A stretch of DNA of 64,000 nt from Enterobacter cloacae. GTDB taxonomy: Bacteria > Pseudomonadota > Gammaproteobacteria > Enterobacterales > Enterobacteriaceae. A program made the translations under genes and the position numbers. Below the pieces are notes generated by a model that saw only the letters and a list, made by a program, of their open reading frames with translations, made no database searches and was not told where the DNA came from. Positions 57,433-64,000 of this stretch are shown here, piece after piece. Within the stretch, counting starts at the first letter, position 1; each line of letters opens with the position of its first letter. The stretch lies in contig NZ_CP056117.1 in assembly GCF_013375935.1 (NCBI RefSeq), positions 1,674,001-1,738,000 of the forward strand. Reading direction: 5' to 3'.

Positions 57433-57474
57433 CTGGTACGCGTCTTCCGCGTGAGCGAGCACGCGCCGGCTTAA
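55915..57474 (+). CDS. Methyl-accepting chemotaxis protein (Tsr/Tar/Tcp-like)
   Basis: Transmembrane chemoreceptor of 519 residues. TM1 (about 12-34), a four-helix-bundle periplasmic ligand domain (35-188), TM2 (189-212), HAMP (213-265) and a conserved cytoplasmic signalling domain are in the usual order. The ligand is unknown; the [11 protein letters not shown] segment is common in Tar-like sensors, but the aspartate/serine-binding arginines were not recognised. The C-terminus [13 protein letters not shown] lacks the NWETF-type CheR/CheB tether, as in low-abundance receptors such as Trg and Tap. The start at 55915 follows GGAGT. Its stop overlaps that of the convergent yqjI by four bases. 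Confidence 0.93.
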   Translation: MFIHDVKIGTKLFLAFGLFIVLMVVSASLSLLSLNRANNGMQAIISSDYPTTVKANQLIDNFQEFIGTQQLMLLDEQGAYTAQSQQRLKAISERITAILSELDGALTDKQSRQVLEEIHDVRQQYLNSRYRILQAVQNNDRAGAIREMMSSTLSLQQSYKAKVQALIAIQDREMQGAGAQVEADFHTNRLLLILITLFSVAAASLIGWFIVRSITRPLNDAVHFAEAIADGDLTGSITSHGKDETGLLLAALMEMKTRLLEIVQQVQTGSENISSAAAQIVAGNQDLAARTEEQASSVEQTAASMEQITATVKNTASHTGEATTLSADAAAVVKNNGEMMKQVTSKMRLINETSNRMSDIIDLIDAIAFQTNILALNAAVEAARAGEHGRGFAVVAGEVRQLAQKSATSASEIRQLIESSTSQTQDGMNLVEKASGLINGMVGNVEEMDVILREIRQASHEQTEGISQINSAIGLIDSTTQQNSALVEESVAAAASLNEQAMHLKELVRVFRVSEHAPA

Positions 57475-57965
57475 TCCAGCTGGGAGATCTCCAGCGCCGC
57501 GCGGTCAATCACGCCGATTATCTGCTTAAGCTGCGCGTCGCTGAGCTCTCCCTGGTTTACCTTCAGATCCAGTACCGCTTTGAAGTTATCCAGCGCCCGC
57601 TTCATCTGCGGGTTTTTGCGCAGCTGGAAACCCACCGAGCGGGCCTTGATTCGCGCCTGGATCTGCGCCAGCTGTTCCCGGTTTTCATCCAACCACTGCT
57701 GCCCGGCGGCGTTAATCGCAATCCGCTTCCGGCCATTCTCTTCTTCGGTAATGGTGATAAGCGCCTGATCCTGTAAATAGTCCAGCGTCGGGTAGATCAC
57801 GCCAGGGCTTGGCGTGTAATGGCCCTGCGTCAGGTTCTCGATCGCCTTAATCAGCTCGTAGCCGTGGCTCGCGCCGTGCGTCAGAATATCCAGAATGACC
57901 AGCCGCAAATCGCCATGACCAAAAAATCGTGGCCGACGTCCGCCCCCTTCGTGCTCGTGTCGCAT
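57471..57965 (-). CDS. yqjI: PadR-family regulator YqjI (short form)
   Basis: Repressor of yqjH, 164 residues. The PadR winged helix ([52 protein letters not shown]) and a C-terminal dimerisation helix are intact. The E. coli protein has about 40 more N-terminal residues rich in His and Cys that bind metal; here that part is reduced to MRHEHEGGG. The start is fixed by GAGGA just before it, and no in-frame extension exists upstream. It is divergent from yqjH. Confidence 0.9.
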   Translation of the reverse strand: MRHEHEGGGRRPRFFGHGDLRLVILDILTHGASHGYELIKAIENLTQGHYTPSPGVIYPTLDYLQDQALITITEEENGRKRIAINAAGQQWLDENREQLAQIQARIKARSVGFQLRKNPQMKRALDNFKAVLDLKVNQGELSDAQLKQIIGVIDRAALEISQLD

Positions 57966-58110
57966 GCTTTTTCCTCAATTTGATATATCTAAACTATATC
58001 TTAGATATATTCAGATGCAATCTAAAAGATCTTGCTTTCTGGGTGAATAGCAATCATTATCATTAAAAACTGATTTAGATATATCGTATTCACCTGAGAA
58101 GGGCATCAAC
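57966..58110. promoter_or_regulatory. yqjI/yqjH divergent operator region with Fur box
   Basis: The TTAGATATATC-type element of YqjI operators occurs as tgatatatctaaac (57981-57994), cttagatatat (58000-58010) and tttagatatatc (58074-58085). A Fur-box-like stretch atcattatc at 58053-58061 with its left flank matches the 19-bp consensus at about 14 positions. This fits dual control of yqjH by metal-dependent YqjI and Fur, as reported for E. coli. Confidence 0.65.
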
Positions 58111-58875
58111 ATGGCATCTACCCGCTATCCTCAACGCGTTCGCAACGACCTGCGCTTTCGCGAGCTGAACGTGCTCCGCGCTGAACGAATCGGCGCAGGG
58201 TTCCAGCGCATTGTTTTAGGCGGCGAGGCGCTGGAGGGCTTTAGCTCTCGCGGCTTCGACGACCATACCAAAGTCTTTTTCCCGGCACCGGGGACGGCCT
58301 TCGTGCCGCCTGTCGTTACGGATGAAGGCATCGACTGGGGCGACGGAGTGCGCCCGCAGGCCCGCGACTATACGCCGCTGTACGATGCAGAAAATCACGA
58401 GCTGGCGCTCGATTTCTTCATTCATGATGGCGGCATCGCCAGCAGCTGGGCGCTGGAGGCGAAGCCCGGCGATAAGCTGACCATCGGCGGTCCGCGCGGA
58501 TCGCTTGTGGTCCCGGAAGATTATGCCTGGCAACTGTACGTGTGCGACGAGTCCGGCATGCCCGCGCTGCGCCGCCGCCTGGAAGGCATCGCAAAGCTGC
58601 CGGTGCGCCCGGAGATCCACGCCGTCGTTACCGTGGGCGATGCGTCATTCAGGGACTATCTGGCACACCTGAGCGGGTTCAACATCACCTGGGCAATCGG
58701 CCACGACGAGCAGGCGGTGGCGGAGCATCTGGCCGCGCTGACCGTGCCGGAAGAGGACTACTTTATCTGGCTGACCGGGGAAGGGAAGGTGGTAAAACGC
58801 CTGAGCAGACAGTTTGAAACCAACGCGATTGATCCGCAGCTGGTGCGTGCCAGCGCGTACTGGCACGCCAAATAA
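58111..58875 (+). CDS. yqjH: NADPH-dependent ferric-siderophore reductase YqjH
   Basis: Cytoplasmic flavoprotein that reduces ferric complexes of catecholate siderophores to release iron, 254 residues. The siderophore-interacting FAD domain has RDYTPLYDAENHELALDFFIHDG and GPRGSLVVP; the C-terminal NADPH-binding part ends with the WLTGEGKVVKRLSRQF segment. Its stop codon directly abuts the stop of the convergent downstream gene. Confidence 0.95.
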   Translation: MASTRYPQRVRNDLRFRELNVLRAERIGAGFQRIVLGGEALEGFSSRGFDDHTKVFFPAPGTAFVPPVVTDEGIDWGDGVRPQARDYTPLYDAENHELALDFFIHDGGIASSWALEAKPGDKLTIGGPRGSLVVPEDYAWQLYVCDESGMPALRRRLEGIAKLPVRPEIHAVVTVGDASFRDYLAHLSGFNITWAIGHDEQAVAEHLAALTVPEEDYFIWLTGEGKVVKRLSRQFETNAIDPQLVRASAYWHAK

Positions 58876-60045
58876 TCAGGCTGCGGGATCCAGCCGCGCT
58901 TCGCTCACCTGAAGTTCGAGCGAGGCGCGGACGTCGTGCAGCGCTTTCTCCTGCTGGGCAAAATAGGCTTCCATATTGCTGAGCGACGAAACCAGCAGCC
59001 AGGATTCCTCCTTCTCAAGCTCGGCCAGCTCGTTCACTAAGGTGTCGATTTGCTCACGCACCTGCGTCATCTTTTTGCGGATGCGCTCCAGGTCGTTCAG
59101 CCTGTCGCTCGCCATCAGCGGCTCAAAGCCCTGCTGCAGACGGGCGACCAGCGAGCGAATGGCTTTGACGTCGCCGCGCTGTTTGGCCTGGTTGAGCTGA
59201 ACCATCATCGCGTTGGCTTCCTCTTTTAAATCGTCCGCAACCAGGTCCGGGTGGCAAAGCTTGCTCGCCTGGCGCCACAGGCGCTTAAGCTCGCTCCGAT
59301 CTTCTTCAGAAAGATTTTTGCCTTTGCGCAGCCGCACTTCGGCATCGTGGTGCTGCTCGCGATACTTCTCATACTCGTCGCTGGCCTCGTCGCGCGCCTG
59401 ACGCGCCGGCTCTTCCTCGCGCGTTAAGCCGCTCTCCAGCTCCAGCGCTTCGGCCAGCAGGGTGGCAATCAGATGATTTTGCTGCTGAAGCTGCTTGCGT
59501 GCCTCCGCCGCCTGAACGGAATCCGCCGGTAGCTCGCGCCAGCGCTGGGTGAGCGTCGACAGTACCTCCACGGCCTGCGCCATGTAGCGCTGGCAGCGAC
59601 GGTAATCTTCTGCCCTGCGGCGCGCCTCCGCCTGCTGACGCCGCAGGTTCAGCTCCGCGAGCGTTTTGCGCAGGGCGAGGATCTGCTGCATCAGCGGCCC
59701 GAGGCGGGAGAAATAGAGGTCGTTAAACTCATCAAGCTGCTGCACCCGGGCGTTACGCCGGTCAATCAGATCGCGCAGGCGCTCTTCCAGGGCTTTCAGC
59801 TCCAGCTTGCTGGCCGCCAGCTGCGGGTCGCGCCACTGCGTCACTGCGCGCTGGCGTTGCAGCCAGTCGGTGATGGCGCGCAGGGCCGCGGTGTAATTTT
59901 TTTGCTCAAGCGCCACGACGATGGCCAGCAGATCTTCGTCAAACGCTTCGTCTTTAAGGCGTTTCAGCTGGCTAAGGATGATGTCGTCATCTTCCAGCTC
60001 AATGGCATTTTTAATGATTTCTAGCCGTTTAATCGGTGTGCTCAT
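58876..60045 (-). CDS. J-domain and coiled-coil protein of unknown function
   Basis: I do not recognise a named gene. The 389-residue protein is almost entirely helical and charged, with predicted coiled coil at about 75-245 and 315-380. Between them lies a J-domain-like stretch: LKRLWRQASKLCHPDLVADDLKEEA with the HPD motif at 265-267, then MMVQLNQAKQRGDVKAIRSLVARL, which resembles the J-domain helix after the HPD loop. No signal peptide or membrane helix is seen. It could be a DnaK co-chaperone or a structural J-like protein. It has its own strand and promoter region beside the two-partner secretion locus. Confidence 0.75.
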   Translation of the reverse strand: MSTPIKRLEIIKNAIELEDDDIILSQLKRLKDEAFDEDLLAIVVALEQKNYTAALRAITDWLQRQRAVTQWRDPQLAASKLELKALEERLRDLIDRRNARVQQLDEFNDLYFSRLGPLMQQILALRKTLAELNLRRQQAEARRRAEDYRRCQRYMAQAVEVLSTLTQRWRELPADSVQAAEARKQLQQQNHLIATLLAEALELESGLTREEEPARQARDEASDEYEKYREQHHDAEVRLRKGKNLSEEDRSELKRLWRQASKLCHPDLVADDLKEEANAMMVQLNQAKQRGDVKAIRSLVARLQQGFEPLMASDRLNDLERIRKKMTQVREQIDTLVNELAELEKEESWLLVSSLSNMEAYFAQQEKALHDVRASLELQVSEARLDPAA

Positions 60046-60306
60046 GATGCCTTTCGCTATGGCGCTTAAGTAGTTGAGATAAGGTTAATTGTTGTAAACG
60101 CTACGGGAAATAATACACATGGATGATGATCGGCGCGACGGGGGATTTCTTTAATAGTGCCCCAGATTTAACCCTGCAAAATTCTGAAAATGCGCCAGAA
60201 ATATCCTTATTCTCTTTATTGATATTTACACTATTTACTTTTTGAAATAAGTTGCTCGTTTTTTAACAGTCAAGTTTGAAACCGGACTTTGAGCGGAGAG
60301 TAAATA
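60046..60306. other. AT-rich region upstream of the TpsB gene
   Basis: No gene in 261 bases. It must contain the promoter of the two-partner secretion locus on one side and of the J-domain protein on the other. I saw no convincing operator or -35/-10 pair; the AT richness would fit silencing by H-NS, which is an inference. Confidence 0.35.
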
Positions 60307-61983
60307 GTGTTAGGGAAAACATCAGCACGCACCCTGCTGGCTGCCATCCTGCTGCTGGCGCCAGGCATCGCTCTCGCCGCCCTGCTGTCACCGGCCGACC
60401 GTAATACCATTCAGCAGCAACAGCAGCAGCTGCTGGACGAGAACCAGCGTCAGCGCGAAGCGCTGGAGCGCAGCGTGGTATTACCGCGTCCCGTCAGGCC
60501 AGACGATACCTCTGCGTCAAAGGGGCCGTGCTTCTTCATCAGCCGCATCGAGCTTTCTGGCGCAACCCTGCTTTCGCCTTCTGCTAAAAAGCGGCTGGTC
60601 GCGCCGTGGCTGAATCAGTGCCTCGATATTGCCCGCCTTAATACCCTGACTAACGCCGTGTCGGACTGGTACATCAGCCGGGGCTATATCACCAGCCGCG
60701 CGTTTCTGACGGAGCAGGACCTCTCCGGCGGCGTTCTCCGGCTTGCGGTTCTGGAAGGCAAGCTCCAGCAAATACGCCTTGAAGGCGTTCCGGCGCGCAC
60801 CCTGACGATGACCTTCCCCGGCCTTGAAGGCAAGATCCTCAACCTGCGCGATATCGAGCAGGGCATGGAGCAGCTCAACCGGGTGCGCCAGAGGCCGGTT
60901 GAAATTGAAATTTTGCCCGGCGACAGGCAGGGCTACTCTGTCGTCAATTTGACGGCTTCGCCAGAGTTCCCGCTAAGCGGATCGGCCAGCTTCGATAACA
61001 GCGGGCAAAAGAGCACCGGTACCGGTCAGCTCAGCGGCGCGCTGTACGGCAATAACCTGCTGGGTCTGGCGGATAAGTGGTTTGTCAGCGGCGGGCGCAG
61101 CAGTGATTTTTCGAACAGCCACGATGCGCAAAATTTTGCAGCCGGTATCAGCGTGCCCTACGGCTACGGGCTGCTGGACTACAGCTACAGCTGGAGCAAC
61201 TACCTCAGCACAATCGATAATAACGGTTATCTCTGGCGTTCGACGGGGGATACCGAAACCCACCGGCTGAACGGCTCCTGGGTGCTGTTCCGCAATGGCG
61301 ATATCAAAACCGGCGTGTCGGCGGGCATCACGCACCGCATCAACCATAACTACCTCGACGATGTTCTGCTGGCCACCAGCAGCCGCAAGCTCTCCAGCTT
61401 CTCACTGGGTCTTAACCACACGCAAAAAATCGCCTCGGGCGTGGCGACCCTGAACCCGACCTTCACTCAGGGAGTACCGTGGTTTGGCGCAGAAGACGAT
61501 AACGACAAGCATGGCGATGTCCCGAAAGCCGAGTTTCGTAAATGGAGCGTGAACGGCAGCTTCCAGCGCCCCGTGGCGGACAGGCTGTGGTGGCTGACCA
61601 GCGTCTACTTTCAGTGGTCGCCGGACCGGCTGTACGGCAGCGAGCGGCTGACGCTGGGCGGCGAAGCCTCCGTGCGCGGCTTTAAGGAGCAGTATATTTC
61701 CGGCGATAACGGCGGCTACTGGCGAAACGAGCTTAATTATTCGCTCTTTACGCTGCCGTGGGTGGGCGACGTTGGCGTGCTGGCCGCGCTCGACGGCGGC
61801 TGGCTGAAGAAGGACGGTTTTGACCGCTATGCCTCCGGCACCCTTTGGGGGACCGCGCTGGGCATCACCACGGCTAACCGATGGTTAACCAGCCAGTTTA
61901 GCGTGGGTACCCCCGTGGATTATCCGGACTGGCTGGCACCGGATCGCCTCACGATCTATTACCGCGTATCAGTGGCTTTCTAA
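60307..61983 (+). CDS. TpsB-family outer-membrane transporter (FhaC/ShlB/CdiB-like)
   Basis: Outer-membrane pore of a two-partner (type Vb) secretion system, 558 residues, that exports the adjacent TpsA protein. The signal peptide (about 1-24, ending IALA) is followed by a Gln-rich helix (QQQQQQLLDENQRQREALE) that plugs the barrel, POTRA domains from about residue 74, and a 16-strand barrel with the VRGF motif at 456-459. The start codon is GTG with GGAGAG in front. The downstream tpsA start follows after ten bases. Confidence 0.93.
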   Translation: MLGKTSARTLLAAILLLAPGIALAALLSPADRNTIQQQQQQLLDENQRQREALERSVVLPRPVRPDDTSASKGPCFFISRIELSGATLLSPSAKKRLVAPWLNQCLDIARLNTLTNAVSDWYISRGYITSRAFLTEQDLSGGVLRLAVLEGKLQQIRLEGVPARTLTMTFPGLEGKILNLRDIEQGMEQLNRVRQRPVEIEILPGDRQGYSVVNLTASPEFPLSGSASFDNSGQKSTGTGQLSGALYGNNLLGLADKWFVSGGRSSDFSNSHDAQNFAAGISVPYGYGLLDYSYSWSNYLSTIDNNGYLWRSTGDTETHRLNGSWVLFRNGDIKTGVSAGITHRINHNYLDDVLLATSSRKLSSFSLGLNHTQKIASGVATLNPTFTQGVPWFGAEDDNDKHGDVPKAEFRKWSVNGSFQRPVADRLWWLTSVYFQWSPDRLYGSERLTLGGEASVRGFKEQYISGDNGGYWRNELNYSLFTLPWVGDVGVLAALDGGWLKKDGFDRYASGTLWGTALGITTANRWLTSQFSVGTPVDYPDWLAPDRLTIYYRVSVAF

Positions 61984-61992
61984 GGGACAGGG

Positions 61993-64000
61993 ATGATGAA
62001 ACAGGATCAGGTTCGTTTTTCGCAGCGCGCGCTGAGCGCCTTACTGAGCGTGCTGCTGGCGACGCAGCCGCTGCTGCCCGCGATGGCCGCAACCATCACC
62101 CCGTCCGGCAACACGCAGATGGACAGGGCGGCCAACGGCGTGCCGGTGGTGAATATTGCCACGCCGAATCAGTCCGGTATTTCCCATAACAAGTACAACG
62201 ATTACAACGTCGGGAAAGAGGGGCTGATCCTCAATAACGCCACCGGGCAGCTCAACCAGACCCAGCTTGGCGGAATCATTCAGAATAACCCCAACCTGAA
62301 AGCCGGGCAGGAAGCCAAAGGCATCATCAACGAAGTCACCGGGACTAACCGATCGAATTTGCAGGGCTATACCGAAGTGGCGGGCAAGGCGGCCAACGTC
62401 ATTGTGGCGAACCCCTACGGCATTACCTGTAACGGCTGCGGGTTTATCAACACGCCGAATGTAACGCTCACCACGGGTAAGCCGGTGCTCGATGCCGGCG
62501 GTAAGCTGCAATCGCTTGACGTGACCAAAGGCGCCGTCACCATCGAGGGCGCCGGGCTGGACGGCAGCCAGAGCGATGCGGTATCAATCATTTCTCGCGC
62601 CACCGAGATTAATGCCCGGCTGCATGCGAAAGCGTTAACGGTTATCGCCGGGGCAAACCGCGTGGCGGCGGATGGCAGCGTGAGCGGGCTGAAAGGTGAA
62701 GGTGAAGCGCCAAAGGTCGCCGTAGACACCGGTGCGCTGGGCGGTATGTACGCCAACCGCATTCGTCTTGTCTCAAGCGAAAAGGGGCTGGGCGTTAACC
62801 TTGGCAACCTGAACGCGCGCCAGGGCGATATTGCGCTCAACAGCGCCGGAAAAGTGGTGCTTAAAAACACCCTTGCCAGCGGCAGCACCACGGTTACCGC
62901 GTCGGAGGTGACGTTAAGCGGCGACCATAAAGCGGGTGGCGACATCAATGTTTCCGGCCAGCAGGCCGTGACGCTCGCTCAGGCCCGTCTTGCCGCCGAT
63001 AAAAACCTCCAGTTAACCACCAGCGGCACGCTGGCGCAGAACGGCGGGTCGTTCATGGCGGCAGGTGACGCGACGCTTGCGGCAAAAAGCCTTACCCAGA
63101 GCGCAGATGCTCAGGCGGGCGCCGGCCGTCACCTTGCCGTGAACAGTGCTGAAAACGCGGTACTTAACGGCTCTGCCGCCGCAGGCCAGCGGCTGTCGGT
63201 TAAGGGCGGCGAGCTGGTGCAGCGCGGAAATCTCAGTGCCTCAGAGATTGCGCTCAGCGGTAAAACGCTGACGCAGGCGAGCAGCAGCACAACCAGCGCC
63301 AGCGGAAATATCACGCTTACCACGTCCGGCCATAGCCAGCTGAACGGCAGCAATGCCGCCGGACGATCCCTCGCCGTCAGCGCGGGCAGCCTCGCTAACC
63401 ACGGCACGCTTGCAGCCGTTGCGGATAACCGGATTAACACCGGCACGTTCAGCAATACCGGCACCGTTCAGGGTAACGGCCTGACGGTTTCAGGCACCGA
63501 TATCGCCAGTACCGGCACGCTGAGCAGCGCCTCCACGCTGGACATTACTGCCCGCAATATCACCCTTTCCGGCGACACCGGCGCGAAGGGCAAAACTACC
63601 GTGACCGCGAGCGGTAAGCTGGACAACGGCGGCAACCTTCTCAGCGACGACGAGCTTACGCTGAAGGCGGCGCAGATCGTCAACCGCGGCACGCTCTCCG
63701 GCACCCGGGAGCTCAGCGCCTCAGCAGGGACATTCACCGCCAGCGAACGGTCGGTTACCCACAGCGATGGGGATCTGACGCTGAACAATACCGATACCGC
63801 GCTTGCCGGTGAAACCAGCGCCGGCGGCACCGTAACCGTGCTGGGTGACAGCCTGAAAACCGCTGCCACCGCGCAGACGCAGGGCAGGAACGTCAGCGTG
63901 GACGTACAGCGCGCGCAGCTTGAGGGAACTCAGGCCGCGAAAGACAACCTGATCCTCAGGGCTACTGGCAGCCTCAGCCACGCGGGGAAATCGTCGGCGT
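61993..64000 (+). CDS. TpsA exoprotein, filamentous haemagglutinin/CdiA-like, 5' part
   Basis: The frame is open from 61993 to the right edge, 669 codons, so the gene is incomplete. A signal peptide ends near AMA (residue 32). The TPS secretion domain follows, with NPNL (99-102), [14 protein letters not shown], and the NPYG version of the NPNGI motif (140-143) next to a CNGCGF pair of cysteines (146 and 149). From about residue 230 on there are repetitive, Ser/Thr/Gly-rich beta-helix repeats of the haemagglutinin type. The C-terminal end, and therefore the toxin or adhesin identity and any immunity gene, is outside the window. ATG at 61996 is an alternative start. Confidence 0.9.
   Translation, partial: MMKQDQVRFSQRALSALLSVLLATQPLLPAMAATITPSGNTQMDRAANGVPVVNIATPNQSGISHNKYNDYNVGKEGLILNNATGQLNQTQLGGIIQNNPNLKAGQEAKGIINEVTGTNRSNLQGYTEVAGKAANVIVANPYGITCNGCGFINTPNVTLTTGKPVLDAGGKLQSLDVTKGAVTIEGAGLDGSQSDAVSIISRATEINARLHAKALTVIAGANRVAADGSVSGLKGEGEAPKVAVDTGALGGMYANRIRLVSSEKGLGVNLGNLNARQGDIALNSAGKVVLKNTLASGSTTVTASEVTLSGDHKAGGDINVSGQQAVTLAQARLAADKNLQLTTSGTLAQNGGSFMAAGDATLAAKSLTQSADAQAGAGRHLAVNSAENAVLNGSAAAGQRLSVKGGELVQRGNLSASEIALSGKTLTQASSSTTSASGNITLTTSGHSQLNGSNAAGRSLAVSAGSLANHGTLAAVADNRINTGTFSNTGTVQGNGLTVSGTDIASTGTLSSASTLDITARNITLSGDTGAKGKTTVTASGKLDNGGNLLSDDELTLKAAQIVNRGTLSGTRELSASAGTFTASERSVTHSDGDLTLNNTDTALAGETSAGGTVTVLGDSLKTAATAQTQGRNVSVDVQRAQLEGTQAAKDNLILRATGSLSHAGKSSA

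Noticed and set aside
63129..63981. Antisense frames inside the TpsA gene
   Set aside because: They arise from the repetitive Ser/Thr/Gly-rich coding sequence on the plus strand and have Val/Leu/Pro-rich shadow composition.

Overview
The window is a chromosomal segment of an Enterobacteriaceae, most likely Enterobacter or a close relative. Gene order follows the E. coli K-12 aga-gar-rnpB-tdc-yha-yqj-exu-uxa-sstT-alx-ygj-fadH region closely, and most proteins are near full-length matches to E. coli products remembered from that region. The genus is an inference from the gene set (lsr operon beside fadH, frequent CCCTCACCC...CTCTCCCC palindromes, a two-partner secretion locus). It was not tested by any search. 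Layout from left to right: (1) 1-6324, the aga cluster for N-acetylgalactosamine uptake and breakdown (agaZVWEFA leftward, agaR rightward) with AgaR operators at both ends. (2) 6396-11216, galactarate/glucarate catabolism: garD leftward and garLRK rightward, without garP. (3) 11249-11625, RNase P RNA. (4) 12293-22118, anaerobic threonine/serine degradation (tdcABCDE, without tdcF and tdcG) followed by the cysteine uptake and desulfidase pair cyuP-cyuA. (5) 22221-28733, the yhaK/yhaJ/yhaH and yqjG/yqjF genes (quinone and aromatic stress), the small membrane proteins yqjC-D-E-K, then mzrA and yqjA. (6) 29076-34672, hexuronate use: exuR, exuT and uxaCA with ExuR-like operators. (7) 34713-35997, an IS481-family insertion sequence that landed inside a chromosomal palindrome between uxaA and sstT. 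(8) 36055-43551, sstT, alx with its manganese/pH-responsive leader, ygjR, ygjP, rlmG and fadH. (9) 43674-52258, a complete autoinducer-2 system: lsrK and lsrR leftward, lsrACDBFG rightward. (10) 52341-57474, putrescine aminotransferase patA with a sigma-54/NtrC control region, the aerotaxis receptor aer and a second chemoreceptor, the last two behind sigma-28 promoters. (11) 57471-60045, the yqjI/yqjH iron-siderophore pair and a J-domain/coiled-coil protein of unknown function. (12) 60307 to the right edge, a TpsB outer-membrane transporter and the first 669 codons of a large TpsA exoprotein, probably a contact-dependent inhibition or filamentous adhesin system. Most of the window is ordinary sugar-acid, amino-acid and signalling metabolism under CRP and local repressors. 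The parts most worth a second look are the unfinished two-partner secretion locus, the J-domain protein beside it, the tandem NtrC sites upstream of patA, the LsrK tail encoded by a repeat, the YqjI variant that lacks its metal-binding N-terminus, and the duplicated ends of the insertion sequence. I saw no tRNA genes, CRISPR arrays or prophage modules.
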